Shown: positions 35,923-45,039 of the stretch, piece after piece
How the letters are laid out: the number at the start of each line of letters is the position of its first letter
Position numbering within the stretch: position 1 is the first letter of the stretch
DNA from: Clostridiales bacterium
GTDB taxonomy: Bacteria > Bacillota > Clostridia > Christensenellales > Aristaeellaceae
Length of the DNA: 64,000 nt
Direction of reading: 5' to 3'
NCBI GenBank assembly: GCA_012517815.1
Contig: JAAYUF010000133.1
Location: 1-64,000, forward strand
Program-made: the position numbers and the translations under genes
Notes under the pieces: model-generated
Seen by the model: the letters and a program-made list of their open reading frames with translations, nothing else
Databases searched by the model: none
Told to the model about the DNA's origin: nothing

Positions 35923-36897
35923 TTATAACAGCGTGTCTTCCCCCATGCGTTTGGCGATGAAGTTCGCGCTGAGCATCAGGGTGATGGATACAAGGCTCTT
36001 GAAGATGCCGGCGGCGATCGCGCGGCTGTACTGGCCTTTGTTGATGCCGTATTTCAGGGCGAAGATGTCGATGGTCTGCGACCAGTCCATGACGACGTTT
36101 TGCCCCATCAGGTACTGGATTTCAAACCCGGCTTCCATCAGGTAGCCGATGTTCATGATCAGCAGCACCATAAACGTGCTCTTGATCCCCGGCAGGGTGA
36201 TATGGAACATCTTGCGGAAGCGCCCGGCTCCGTCCATCTCCGCGGCTTCGTACAGCGCCGGGTCGATGGAAGCCATCGCCGCCAGATAAATGATGGTGTT
36301 CCAGCCGCATTCCTTCCACAGGTTAATGCCGCCGACCAGCCACCAGAAATACTTGCCTTCTCCCAGGAAGAAAACCGGTTTTTCGGCCAGCCCCAGCGCC
36401 AGAATCATGCGGTTGATCGCGCCGTCGCCGGCGAAGATCGTCTGCGCGATGCCCACGACGATCACCCAGCTGAGAAAATGCGGCAGGTAGGTAACCGTCT
36501 GCACCGTGCGCTTGAAGCGCAGGCTGCGAATTTCATTGAGGAGCAGCGCCAGCGCGATGGGAAACACAAACCCGAAAACCAGATTGATGGCGGCCATGGC
36601 AAACGTGTTGCGGATGGCGCGCAGAAATTCCGGCTTGCCGAACAGCCAGACAAAATTCTGAAAACCCACCCACTCGTTTTCAAACAGGGGCACGGATGGC
36701 TTGTAGTTCATGAAGGCCGTAATCCAGCCCCAGAGCGGCGAGTAATTAAACAGCAGGATGTACAGCAGCATCGGCACGCTCATCAGCGCCAGCTGGCGCT
36801 GATGCCACAGCTTTCTGCCAAAGGGGGTGCGCCGGTATTCTCGCGTGACGGCCGTGGGGCTGCCGACGGTTGCTTTTGCGGTTCGCAAGAGGACCAC
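35923..36897 (-). CDS. Carbohydrate ABC transporter permease, LplB-like
   Basis: Permease (324 aa) of the LplB/YtcO? branch of sugar ABC transporters: FGRKLWHQRQLALMSVPM near the N-terminus, LFNYSPLWGWITAFMNYKP, EAA loop DPALYEAAEMDGAGRFRKMFHITLPG. About six membrane segments. Start is GTG at 36897; a TTG at 36888 with AGGTGG six bases upstream is an alternative and may be better. It lies between the solute-binding protein gene and LplC in one operon. Confidence 0.9.
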   Translation of the reverse strand: MVLLRTAKATVGSPTAVTREYRRTPFGRKLWHQRQLALMSVPMLLYILLFNYSPLWGWITAFMNYKPSVPLFENEWVGFQNFVWLFGKPEFLRAIRNTFAMAAINLVFGFVFPIALALLLNEIRSLRFKRTVQTVTYLPHFLSWVIVVGIAQTIFAGDGAINRMILALGLAEKPVFFLGEGKYFWWLVGGINLWKECGWNTIIYLAAMASIDPALYEAAEMDGAGRFRKMFHITLPGIKSTFMVLLIMNIGYLMEAGFEIQYLMGQNVVMDWSQTIDIFALKYGINKGQYSRAIAAGIFKSLVSITLMLSANFIAKRMGEDTLL

Positions 36898-37029
36898 CTC
36901 GCTTGGTCAAGTTACCGCGGCGCGGCGGCACGCGCGCCACGGGGCACGCCGCCGCCGCGAACGGCCCGGGCGTGCGCCCAAGAAACGGGCGGCGGGAGGG
37001 TGCCTCCCGCCGCCGCTTGCCGTACGGGT

Positions 37030-38688
37030 TTATTTCGCGGTGTTCTTCGCCACGAGGTTGAGGATCTGCTCCTGCATGAAGTCCACGAAATCGGTGATCG
37101 GGATATCCTTCACGGCGGTCACAAACGCGTCCCACTTGGCGTCAAACTCGCTCTCCTCGCACATGATGATCTGCGGAAGCATCTTGCGCTCGAGGTCCTG
37201 GAAGGCCAGCTTGGCGTCGTTGGCGTCCTGGTTGACGGTCGAGTCGATCTGCCAGGCTTCGCCGTAGGGCGCCAGCTTGATGGGATCGTTGAAGAAGTCC
37301 AGCGGCCGCTTCATGTTGTAGTGCGTGAGGAAATCCTTGTCGTAGTCGTTCATCATCAGGTAGTAGCACTCGGGCTGGACCAGCGGATCCCACTTGTTGC
37401 CGTCGTCCATCTCGCCCTGCTTTTTGGGCATGGAGTTGGTCAGCACATAGGCGCTGTTGGCGTTGCGCCACACAGCGTTGGCGGCGTTCTGGATCTGGTC
37501 GTAGGTGCGCACGAAACGGCCGTTCTCCATGGAATAGTCTTCGCCTTCCACACCCCACCAGATGATCTTCTGCCACTCGTCGTCCAGCATTTTCTCCATG
37601 AACTGCACCATGCGCTCGGGATGCTGGCAATTCACGCTGATGCCGAAGCCGCGGTTGACGTTGATCACGGTGCCGTTGAGGTAATGCTCGGTGATCTCCT
37701 TGCCGGCCTGTTCGGCGCTGTACACGATCGGGAGGCCCTGATAGGTGCTGTCAAACATCTCGGCAGCCTTCAGCGCGTCGGTCGCGTTGTTGAAGTCCCA
37801 CGCCTGGTCGAACATGCCCACCACCGTGCCGCTGGAGAGCTTGGCGATGTACTGGTCGTAGTTCATCACAAACGTATCCTGGGAGATCAGGCCCTTGTGA
37901 TACATTTCGTTGAGCTTCTTGTAGTAGGGCTTGGCGTAGTCCTGAATCACATACGCCTCGGTCTTGTAGTTGTTGTCGATGTCCACGATCACGTCGCCGT
38001 CGTTGGGGCGGCCCATCAGGTGCTGCACGGGGTTGAACAGGCAGAAGGCGCGCCAGTCGTCGCACAGAATCGCAAAGCCTTCGTTCTTGGCCCCTTTGTC
38101 ATTGGTGGGGTTGGCCGCCACGTAGCGCTCGATCAGGTCGAAATACTCGTCCAGGGTCTTGATCATGGGGTATCCCGCCCAGGCCAGCACTTTCTTTTGC
38201 AGGAAGAACGCGGGGCCGTTGACGTAGTTCATGCCGTACTCTTCGGTGTTGTAGTAGCGGCCGTAGTTGGGGATGATGAAGAGCTGTCCGGCGTCGTTAA
38301 GTAGGCGGCCCAGGTAGGGCTCGATGTAGGCGTAGATGTTGGGCGTCTTTTCCTGGCTGATGTAGGGCATCAGGTCGATCAGCGCGCCGGCCTCGATAAG
38401 CTTCTCGGCGTAGTTGCCGCCGTCCATCAGGTCCGCGTAGTCCTGCCCGGCGATCTTCACGCCGAGCGTCTCGTTCAGGTCGCCGGCCAGGAATTCGAAC
38501 TCGAACTTCAGCCCGAACTCCTCTTCGATCTTCTTGAAGATCTTGTTGTCCGACGTGGGCTGGTCGCGGGCCTCGCCCACGAACACCGTGACGGTCAGGG
38601 GCTCCTGCGCGCCTTCGGCCACGGCCGGCAGAACCGGCAGCGTGCCCAGCATGGCCACGAGCAGCAACAGGGAAACGAGTTTACGCAT
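37030..38688 (-). CDS. Extracellular solute-binding protein, LplA-like (oligosaccharide/aldouronate)
   Basis: Binding protein of 552 aa with a signal peptide ending PAVAEG (no lipobox cysteine). It is of the large LplA/family 1 type with DNKIFKKIEEEFGLKFEFEF, QDYADLMDGGNY and YGRYYNTEEYGMNYVNGPAFFLQKK. Size and partner permeases match importers of aldouronic or pectic oligosaccharides. The start at 38688 follows GGAGGAGGATGAG; the frame is open upstream but that region is non-coding. Neighbouring GH67 and GH8 genes make acidic xylo-oligosaccharides the likely ligand. Confidence 0.92.
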   Translation of the reverse strand: MRKLVSLLLLVAMLGTLPVLPAVAEGAQEPLTVTVFVGEARDQPTSDNKIFKKIEEEFGLKFEFEFLAGDLNETLGVKIAGQDYADLMDGGNYAEKLIEAGALIDLMPYISQEKTPNIYAYIEPYLGRLLNDAGQLFIIPNYGRYYNTEEYGMNYVNGPAFFLQKKVLAWAGYPMIKTLDEYFDLIERYVAANPTNDKGAKNEGFAILCDDWRAFCLFNPVQHLMGRPNDGDVIVDIDNNYKTEAYVIQDYAKPYYKKLNEMYHKGLISQDTFVMNYDQYIAKLSSGTVVGMFDQAWDFNNATDALKAAEMFDSTYQGLPIVYSAEQAGKEITEHYLNGTVINVNRGFGISVNCQHPERMVQFMEKMLDDEWQKIIWWGVEGEDYSMENGRFVRTYDQIQNAANAVWRNANSAYVLTNSMPKKQGEMDDGNKWDPLVQPECYYLMMNDYDKDFLTHYNMKRPLDFFNDPIKLAPYGEAWQIDSTVNQDANDAKLAFQDLERKMLPQIIMCEESEFDAKWDAFVTAVKDIPITDFVDFMQEQILNLVAKNTAK

Positions 38689-38805
38689 ATTCTCATCCTC
38701 CTCCATAAGAATCATCAGGCTTTCTACGGAAGCCTTTGTTACCCTGAGCATACCACGAGGTTCTCCGTTTGCGAAATGCCCCGTGTGCAACCAAAAACCG
38801 GACAA

Positions 38806-38834
38806 ACTATAGGTTGTTTGGCGAAAGGAGACAA
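38806..38834 (-). promoter_or_regulatory. Promoter of the LplA/B/C-like operon
   Basis: On the minus strand: -35 TTGTCT (38829-38834), 17-bp spacer, -10 TATAGT (38806-38811). CAAAC-N8-GTTTG arms overlap the -10 region and could be an operator. The leader would be about 110 bases. Confidence 0.65.
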
Positions 38835-39092
38835 CCGGCGCAGAAATGGGCCGGCCGGCCGGCCCAAGCCGGTACCGGAAGCCGGAAGTCACCTTCCGAA
38901 AGAGCGAAGCGGCGGCGGGCGACCGGCGCCTCCCTTTCCCCCGCCCTCGGTTTCGCGGCGTTCGCGGCTCTTCCGCCCGAGGTTTGGGGGCAGGCGCCCG
39001 GGTTCGCCTGTGCCCTGCGCGCGCCGCCCCACCGGCGTCGGGCGATTCCCTACGGTACCGTCGCACCCTCATCGTGTTTCAATGCATCCAGT

Positions 39093-39145
39093 CTCACGAG
39101 CCATTTTCGCCGTGGCGCGGTACGGAAGCGAAGGCCCGGCGGTGG
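39093..39145. repeat. Dispersed structured element, copy 3 (partial)
   Basis: CTCACG (39093-39098) is followed 32 bases later by GAAGCGAAGGC (39125-39135), the same spacing as in the copies at 4745 and 9753. GGCGGTGGCTACGTCTGCT then resembles the GCGGGGCTGCGTCGAGCT segment. The closing CGTGAG arm was not found, so this copy is degenerate or truncated. Confidence 0.5.
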
Positions 39146-39229
39146 CTACGTCTGCTTGCGCGATAGAATCCCCGCATCAAATCGCCGCCAGTAGGAGGCC
39201 TTCATGACTTGGCCTTGTATCAGAGCCGG

Positions 39230-40330
39230 TCACGCCAGCATCGCATAGCGCCCCGCCAGCATCAGCAGGGAAAAGAAATACAGGCAGTTATCGTAATATC
39301 TGCGGTTGCCCCGCCGCATGGGCGTTTCCCAGAACAGGCGCACCCACTCGCGGGAAAGCGGCGTATCGGTTGCCAGCGATGCTGCGGCCGTCGTGGCGAT
39401 GATGGCCGTCGGGTGCAGCGCGGGCGGATCCTTCTCCGTTCCGTCCACCGCATAGGTTCGAAAGGGTTCCCGTTTCCAGAGAAACCTCTGCAGGCGCTCC
39501 GCAATGGCCGTGTATTCGGGGCTGCGGCCAAACCAGCCGCAATCCAGCCCGATGTTCATCGCCACGCGGTAGGCGTCGCTGTAAAAATCTCCGTGCCCGC
39601 TCTCCTTCTCCGGCGTGCCGTCCAACAGGGCATATTCCGGCGCAAGCCCCGTAACCGGGTGGCACGCCCTGGCCAGATAGGCGCGGCTGGCCAGCGCCGC
39701 CCGGCTCCAGAAAACACGATCCTCCCGGTTGGCCAGCGCCGCGAAGCGCTCGTAAAAATGCGGCAGGTGATAGGAAGGGTCGCTGAACGGCAATTCGGGC
39801 ACAAATTTGATCAGCGCCGATTCCGGGTCCCACAGGGGATGCCCGCCGGGAACCAGCGCCTGCTGATGGACCGCGTGGTGCAGGATGTCGCGCGCCTGCG
39901 CGGTATAATCCAACGGAGGCTCGCCGTCGCCCCAGCGCGCGGAGGCGAAGAACAGTGCCATGGCGAAATATTCCTCCCCGTCGGGCGCGGGGCCGTCGCT
40001 GTTGCGCATGCCGTCCGGCCGTACCGACCAGGCGAAATACCCGGCATAGGGGCCGTCGCCGTTGTACATGTACCGTTTGCTGAAGCGCCAAAGCCGGTCG
40101 AAAAGATCCCTGCGGTTCATCTGAACGGCCATCATCATCCCGTAGCTCATGCCTTCGGTGCGGGCGTCCAGGTTCCCGGTATCCAGCAGATAGCCCGCGT
40201 CCCCGTCGGTTTCGAAATAAAAGCGCTCTTTCGCGTCGGTGAAAATCGCGGCAAAGGCTTCCTCAATGCGGGCGTCCGCCGCCGCCTGCGAAATGCCGAT
40301 GTCCGCAAGCCGGTTAGGGGTGGTTTTCAT
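39230..40330 (-). CDS. GH8 reducing-end xylose-releasing exo-oligoxylanase
   Basis: GH8 (alpha/alpha)6-barrel enzyme of 366 aa, Rex type. The motif NLDARTEGMSYGMMMAVQ carries the catalytic acid Glu59. AWSVRPDG, SDGPAPDGEEYFAMALFFAS and YSDAYRVAMNIGLDCGWF complete the pattern. The enzyme removes single xylose units from the reducing end of xylo-oligosaccharides with inversion. No signal peptide, so cytoplasmic. GGAGG precedes the ATG at 40330; upstream frame extension overlaps GH67. It lies 17 bases after the GH67 gene. Confidence 0.9.
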   Translation of the reverse strand: MKTTPNRLADIGISQAAADARIEEAFAAIFTDAKERFYFETDGDAGYLLDTGNLDARTEGMSYGMMMAVQMNRRDLFDRLWRFSKRYMYNGDGPYAGYFAWSVRPDGMRNSDGPAPDGEEYFAMALFFASARWGDGEPPLDYTAQARDILHHAVHQQALVPGGHPLWDPESALIKFVPELPFSDPSYHLPHFYERFAALANREDRVFWSRAALASRAYLARACHPVTGLAPEYALLDGTPEKESGHGDFYSDAYRVAMNIGLDCGWFGRSPEYTAIAERLQRFLWKREPFRTYAVDGTEKDPPALHPTAIIATTAAASLATDTPLSREWVRLFWETPMRRGNRRYYDNCLYFFSLLMLAGRYAMLA

Positions 40331-40347
40331 ACATCGAACCTCCGAAA

Positions 40348-42165
40348 CTATAGTCGGCCGTTTTCGTCGTCCATCCCGGACAGCCGATGGAAAAAGTCGC
40401 AGATCACGTCGCGCCATTCCCGGGCGTTGGCGAACTGGCGCGTCATGCGCTCGGCCGCCGTCCGGTAAACCTCGGCCGGAAGCGCATCCCGCAGGGACAG
40501 GAGCGCCTCCGCCATCGCCTCCGTTTCCCGCACGCCCTCGAAATGGTCGTCGTAAATGCGCTGGATCAGCGTGCGCCCGTCGCGCATGCGATAGCCGTAC
40601 GGCAGGCGGTGGAAGAACAACAGCAGCCGTTCCGGGCACCGGGCCGGATCCCGGTAGCGGGCCGCCAGCGCAGGCGGGTACTGCGCCAGAAACCCCGTGC
40701 CGCGTTCCGTGCGGTCGATGCCCACCGCAGCGCGATCGGCGCGGTGATAGGTTCCCCAGGCGGAGTATTCGTACCCCATGGGGCTAGGCCCGTCATGGTG
40801 GCCCGGGTTGACCATCCAGCACAGCCCCAGCGGCGCCGTGTACCGCTCATATACCTCACGGCTGGCAAGCAGCATCGCCGTGAGCGTTTCCAGAGGCTTG
40901 CCCGCCAGCCCGTAGGTGAGCCGTGCCCAGGTTGCCGTCACCCGCCCAAACGGGAGGCCCGGCCGCCACGCCGTCAGGCCGTACGCGAACAGGTTCAGCT
41001 GGGCGAACGGATGCCCCGTCCAGCAGGGGTCCCGGCCTATGTTTGCCACCGCCGCCACGGCTCTCAGGCTGCCCGGCGTCAGATCGGCAAACAGTTCGTT
41101 CCACATCCCCTGCATCGCGTACAGGTCGCGCTGCTGCCCCGTATACTCCTGGGTGAGCTGCACTTCCATCGCCTTGGCGGTGTTGGGCATCGCCAGCAGC
41201 AACGGCGAGAGCGGTTCCCGCACCTGAAAATCGAACGGTCCGTGCTTGATTTGCAGCAGCACGTTTTCCTCCAGCCTGCCGTCCAGTTCCGCATAGGTCG
41301 CATACGCGGCCATCGGTCGGTCGGTGCGCGTGTCGCGCCAGTCCTGCCGGCAGTTGTACACGAAGCACCGCCACACCAGCGTGCCGCCATACGGCTGAAG
41401 GGCCCGCGCCAGCACGTTCGCCCCCTGCGCGTGGTCGCGGCCGTAGGCGTTTGGCCCGGGCCGGCCCTCGGAATCCGCTTTCACGAGAAATCCGCACAGG
41501 TTGGGCACATGCCGGTAGACCGTCGCGGCCCGTTCCCGCCACCACGCCTGCACGCGCGTATCCAGCGGATCGGCCGTCGGCAAGCCTTCCTCAAGCGGCA
41601 TGGCGCAATCGACCGAAAGAAGCAGCCGGATGCCAAACGCGCCAAACAGCGCCGCCAGTCGCTCAACCTGCGGCAGAAACCGTTCGGAGATCAGTTCCTG
41701 CGCGGGCGGGTGCACATTGACGTTGTTCAGGCACAGGGCGTTCACGCCCACCGAGGCCAGCAGCCGCGCGTAGGCACGCCAGCGCGGCCGCGCGTCGCAG
41801 AACGCTCCGCCTTCAAAAAACAGCGACCGGCCCGCGTACCCGCGCTCGACCGTCCCATCCAGGTTGTCCCAGTGGTCGATCATCCGCAGCCGGTGCGCCG
41901 GCGTTTGCACACCCTCGGGAATCGGCAGCGCCGCGCGCAGGCAGGTAAGCAGGCAGTACGCGCCGTAGAGCATGCCGGTTTCCCCGCCGCGAATCCGGTA
42001 CGCCCCGGGCGCGCCGCCCAGTTCGAAGGCATCCTCCAGCGCGGGCTCCAGCTCCAGCGCCGGGTGAAGCCCGGCTTGCGCAAGCTCCCACGCAGCCACG
42101 CTCCGCGGCTGCTCCAGCGCCTCCGGCACAAGGCCTTCCGGTAACCAGCAAGGGTCGAATTCCAC
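40348..42165 (-). CDS. aguA: GH67 alpha-glucuronidase
   Basis: Alpha-glucuronidase of 605 aa that removes (4-O-methyl)glucuronic acid from the non-reducing end of aldouronic acids. Family motifs: MIDHWDNLDGTVERGYAG, GFLVKADSEGRPGP (acid Glu), QIKHGPFDFQVREP and VQLTQEYTGQQ (basic residues), MVNPGHHDGPSPMGYEY. The GTG at 42165 is chosen because GAAGGGGG is upstream and the promoter at 42192-42220 would start transcription near 42185, downstream of the alternative ATG at 42201. Cytoplasmic; feeds GH8 and GH39 with neutral oligoxylosides. Confidence 0.92.
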   Translation of the reverse strand: MEFDPCWLPEGLVPEALEQPRSVAAWELAQAGLHPALELEPALEDAFELGGAPGAYRIRGGETGMLYGAYCLLTCLRAALPIPEGVQTPAHRLRMIDHWDNLDGTVERGYAGRSLFFEGGAFCDARPRWRAYARLLASVGVNALCLNNVNVHPPAQELISERFLPQVERLAALFGAFGIRLLLSVDCAMPLEEGLPTADPLDTRVQAWWRERAATVYRHVPNLCGFLVKADSEGRPGPNAYGRDHAQGANVLARALQPYGGTLVWRCFVYNCRQDWRDTRTDRPMAAYATYAELDGRLEENVLLQIKHGPFDFQVREPLSPLLLAMPNTAKAMEVQLTQEYTGQQRDLYAMQGMWNELFADLTPGSLRAVAAVANIGRDPCWTGHPFAQLNLFAYGLTAWRPGLPFGRVTATWARLTYGLAGKPLETLTAMLLASREVYERYTAPLGLCWMVNPGHHDGPSPMGYEYSAWGTYHRADRAAVGIDRTERGTGFLAQYPPALAARYRDPARCPERLLLFFHRLPYGYRMRDGRTLIQRIYDDHFEGVRETEAMAEALLSLRDALPAEVYRTAAERMTRQFANAREWRDVICDFFHRLSGMDDENGRL

Positions 42166-42191
42166 GGCGGTTCCCCCTTCTCGCTGCAACC

Positions 42192-42220
42192 AGCATAGCA
42201 CCGGGGCACCGTCTTGCCAA
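42192..42220 (-). promoter_or_regulatory. Promoter of the GH67-GH8 operon
   Basis: On the minus strand: -35 TTGGCA (42215-42220), 17-bp spacer, -10 TATGCT (42192-42197). The predicted start of transcription near 42185 leaves a short leader carrying GAAGGGGG and supports the GTG start of GH67. Confidence 0.7.
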
Positions 42221-42599
42221 TGCCCGTTTGCAAAGGCAAACCCCGAAAAACTATGTTCGTGGCGCGTGCCCCGCCGTAGCCGACCGGCTCAACCGTTTCC
42301 GGAACCCCGGCATGAACCGGCACCCGTCCGACGCCCATCCGTCCCGCGCAGGCGCTCCTGTTGCCGCACGATTACCCCGCGTCCTTTAGGCCAACGCCCC
42401 GCTTCCAGCGGAACGCCTTCCCTTCTCCCCCGCCGCCCCGGGCCCCGTAGGACCGGCAGGTTGCTTCCCGCTTGCCGTGCTTGCCTTTTCTCCACCGTTT
42501 CGATATGATAGGGCAAGCCGGCATGCGGAAATCTACCGGCCGCATCGCGCGCGGTCCGGTTTCGCCGTCCAGGTTCGCGCGGCCGCAGGAGGCGTCAGG
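42221..42599. other. Intergenic region between GH67 and the SDR gene
   Basis: About 380 bases separating divergent genes. Apart from the GH67 promoter and the SDR ribosome site (AGGAGG 42588-42593) I see no gene or RNA. An in-frame extension of the SDR frame to 42477 lacks a ribosome site and adds a basic, non-homologous leader. Confidence 0.4.
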
Positions 42600-43307
42600 A
42601 TGGATATGCAAGGGAAAATCGCCGTGGTCACAGGCGGCGCGCAGGGCATCGGGAAGGCCATCTGCGAAGGGTTTACGGCCCGCGGAGCGACGGTATGCAC
42701 CATCGACCGGCAGCCAAACGACGGTTTCGTGGGCGATCTGGCGGATCAGCGGACGCTGGAGGCTTTCGCGGCGCACGTGCTGTACCGGCACGGCGCCGTC
42801 GACTACCTCGTACACAACGCGATGATCACCCACGGCGGGCTGGACCGCTGCACCTACGACGCGTTCAACGAAGTGCTGCGCGTGGGCGTGACCGCGCCCT
42901 ATTACCTCACGCGGCTGCTGGCCGATCATTTTCGCGCGGAGGGAGCGATCGTCCTGCTCTCCTCCACGCGGTATCAGATGAGCCAGGCGCATACCGAAAG
43001 CTATACGGCCGCCAAAGGGGGCGTTACGGCGCTCACGCACGCGCTGGCAATCAGCCTGGCCGGCCGTGTGCGCGTCAACGCTGTCGCGCCGGGGTGGATT
43101 CATGCGACCGACGAACCGCTCAGCGAGGCGGACCACCGGCAACAGCCCGTAGGGCGCGTTGGCGTGCCGGAGGATATCGTACAGGCGGTGCTGTTTTTGT
43201 GCGGCAGTGAGAGTGCCTATATCACCGGGCAAGTGCTGACGGTGGACGGCGGCATGTCCCGCCGGATGATCTACCACAACGACGAAGGGTGGAGCTACCG
43301 GCCCTGA
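42600..43307 (+). CDS. SDR-family oxidoreductase
   Basis: Short-chain dehydrogenase of 235 aa: TGGAQGIG cofactor loop near residue 11, a VHNAM variant of the NNAG motif, catalytic serines in LLSSTRY, catalytic YTAAK, and the APGW turn. C-terminal GGMSRRMIYHN. The ATG at 42600 is 6 bases after AGGAGG. It stands alone on the plus strand between two sugar clusters, so a sugar or polyol substrate is possible, but this is inference. Confidence 0.88.
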   Translation: MDMQGKIAVVTGGAQGIGKAICEGFTARGATVCTIDRQPNDGFVGDLADQRTLEAFAAHVLYRHGAVDYLVHNAMITHGGLDRCTYDAFNEVLRVGVTAPYYLTRLLADHFRAEGAIVLLSSTRYQMSQAHTESYTAAKGGVTALTHALAISLAGRVRVNAVAPGWIHATDEPLSEADHRQQPVGRVGVPEDIVQAVLFLCGSESAYITGQVLTVDGGMSRRMIYHNDEGWSYRP

Positions 43308-43490
43308 GCTTCCGCATCCCGAAGCCGCAGGGCCTGTTTCATCCCCGTCATCCGGCCGGATGGCCGAAGCGGCCATGCCCATGGCCCGCACGCATCGGCT
43401 CCCCCAGGCGGACGCGGGTGCACCGTTTGTATTAACCGGCATACGCCCTGATTTCCTTGGCTTCGGGCCGCCGTCCGTGCGGAATGCCCG

Positions 43491-43549
43491 GTGGAAACCG
43501 TTTTCGGTTTCCCTATGAAAAACCGGGCGGACGATCAGTCCTGCCCGGT
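43491..43549 (-). terminator. Terminator of the MalFG-like/DUF624 operon
   Basis: ACCGGGC (43522-43528) and GCCCGGT (43543-43549), with inner GGAC/GTCC pairs, form a hairpin followed on the minus strand by TTTTT (43518-43522). The arm includes the last codons of the DUF624 gene. Next to it, GGAAACCG-TTTT-CGGTTTCC (about 43493-43512) is a second perfect 8-bp hairpin. Confidence 0.75.
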
Positions 43550-44188
43550 AACGTCCACATCCCGCGGTTCGCTGTCCAGCGGTTTTCGGAATAGTTTCGC
43601 CGTGAGATACATGGGATAGGAAAACCCAAACATCACCCACAGCCAGCCCAGATAGTAAAACAGCGCGGGCACGAACAGCGGAAGCAGCCAGACCCCAATC
43701 TGGATCGCCAGCGCCAGCAGCGTTTGGGGGAACATCCCCGCCGTCATCAGAACGGCGTTCTTGATATGCCCGCGCACGCTGTTGTCAAACCGCGCCAGCA
43801 GCGGAAACAGCCAGGTAGCCGCCAGCAGCAGCAAAACGGCCATCACAAGGGAAAACACCAAAAAGAAGCGGTTGACCGGCTCGGCAATGGCGACGGCGTA
43901 GTAGTAGTCGCCGGCGACGATCAGCAGGCAGGCAAGCAGCAGCAGCCACGCCGCCGTCGCCCTGCGGAAGTTGGCGCGAAACGCCTCCCACCACGGCTGA
44001 AACGGAAGCCCGGTTTCCTCCCTGCGTACCAGGCGCAGCACATAGCCGTAGCCTGCCGTCCAGGCCGCGCCCGCGGTCACCACCGGGACGCAGCCAAGGA
44101 TCAGCAGGAGGTTGAGCGCCAGCAGATCGGCCGCGGTGTTCAGGGACCGCTTCATCCCCTCCATCATGGAGGCGAGCTGATCCCTCAT
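43535..44188 (-). CDS. DUF624 (YesL-like) membrane protein
   Basis: Membrane protein of 217 aa with about five hydrophobic segments. The N-terminal LNTAADLLALNLLLILGCVPVVTAGAA and the internal FRANFRRATAAWLLLL are DUF624/YesL features; the family is almost always encoded beside sugar ABC permeases and YesM/YesN regulators in Bacillota, though its role is not established. It overlaps the MalG-like gene (ATGA) and is the last gene of the operon. Confidence 0.85.
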   Translation of the reverse strand: MRDQLASMMEGMKRSLNTAADLLALNLLLILGCVPVVTAGAAWTAGYGYVLRLVRREETGLPFQPWWEAFRANFRRATAAWLLLLACLLIVAGDYYYAVAIAEPVNRFFLVFSLVMAVLLLLAATWLFPLLARFDNSVRGHIKNAVLMTAGMFPQTLLALAIQIGVWLLPLFVPALFYYLGWLWVMFGFSYPMYLTAKLFRKPLDSEPRDVDVTGQD

Positions 44189-45039
44189 CACTCTTTCACC
44201 GAGCCCAGCGCGACGCCGGCGATAATGTACTTGGACAGGACGAAGTAGACGATCAGGAGCGGCAACACCGACATGGTCAGCGCAAGGTACACCGCGCCGT
44301 ACTCGGTTTTGTAGATGTCGCCCTTGAGGAGGCTGACCATGATGGGCATGGTGTAGTTCTCTTTCTTGGTCAGCAGGATCATCGGGAGGAACAGGTTGTT
44401 CCAAGAGTTGACGTAGGTGAAGATCGCCTGCGTCGCCATCGCGGGTTTCATGATGGGCAGCACGATGCTGTTGAAGGTGCGGAACTCTCCCGCGCCGTCG
44501 ATGCGCGCCGAGGCGACAATGTCCAGGTTCAGCGCCGGCAGCATGTACTGCCGCATGAAAAACACGGTCATCGGCGCCGCGATGCTGGGCAGGATCAGCG
44601 CCAGCAGGTTGTTGGTCATGTGGATGCGGTACATGAACTGGTAAAACCCGATGCTGATCACCTGCGTGGGGATCATCATCACCGCGAGGATCAGGGTAAA
44701 GAACGGTTGGCGGAGCTTCCAGTCGTACGCCACCAGCGCGTACGCCGTCAGCGTGGAAAAGTACACCGCGCACAGCGTCGCGCCGGTCGAAATGATCAGC
44801 GAGTTGATGAAGCCGGTGGCGGGGTTGAAGATTTTGCCGTTGAGCACGGCCAGGTTGTTACTGAGGAAGCCCGAGGGGATCAGCGATATGGCGTGCTGCT
44901 GAATCTGATAGGTGCTGCGCGTGGCGTTGGCGATCATGATCCAGAACGGCAGGAGGCTCAGCAGCGCCAGAAAGATGCTGACGATGTAAACTGTGGCGCC
45001 GGCCCGGCGCTTGGTGTCTGGCATTCTGATACGGTTCAT
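44188..45039 (-). CDS. Carbohydrate ABC transporter permease, MalG-like
   Basis: Permease (283 aa) of the CUT1 class. Six membrane segments; EAA loop LNLDIVASARIDGAGEFRTFNSIVLPIMKP; C-terminus KYIIAGVALGSVKE. It works with the MalF-like partner upstream, with which it overlaps by 4 bases, and with the binding protein at 46131-47474. No ATPase is encoded in the cassette. The sugar is unknown. Confidence 0.92.
   Translation of the reverse strand: MNRIRMPDTKRRAGATVYIVSIFLALLSLLPFWIMIANATRSTYQIQQHAISLIPSGFLSNNLAVLNGKIFNPATGFINSLIISTGATLCAVYFSTLTAYALVAYDWKLRQPFFTLILAVMMIPTQVISIGFYQFMYRIHMTNNLLALILPSIAAPMTVFFMRQYMLPALNLDIVASARIDGAGEFRTFNSIVLPIMKPAMATQAIFTYVNSWNNLFLPMILLTKKENYTMPIMVSLLKGDIYKTEYGAVYLALTMSVLPLLIVYFVLSKYIIAGVALGSVKE

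Larger units (their letters stand above)
38689..39229. other. Intergenic region between the binding-protein gene and the GH8 gene
   Basis: About 540 bases. It contains the promoter for the transporter operon (38806-38834, minus strand) and a partial third copy of the dispersed element (39093-39143). The remainder is GC-rich, with no credible ORF. Confidence 0.5.

Noticed and set aside
39209-40468. Long plus-strand ORF opposite the GH8 gene
   Set aside because: Antisense to a conserved GH8 enzyme with its own ribosome site; the plus translation is Arg/Gly/Ala-rich without family features.
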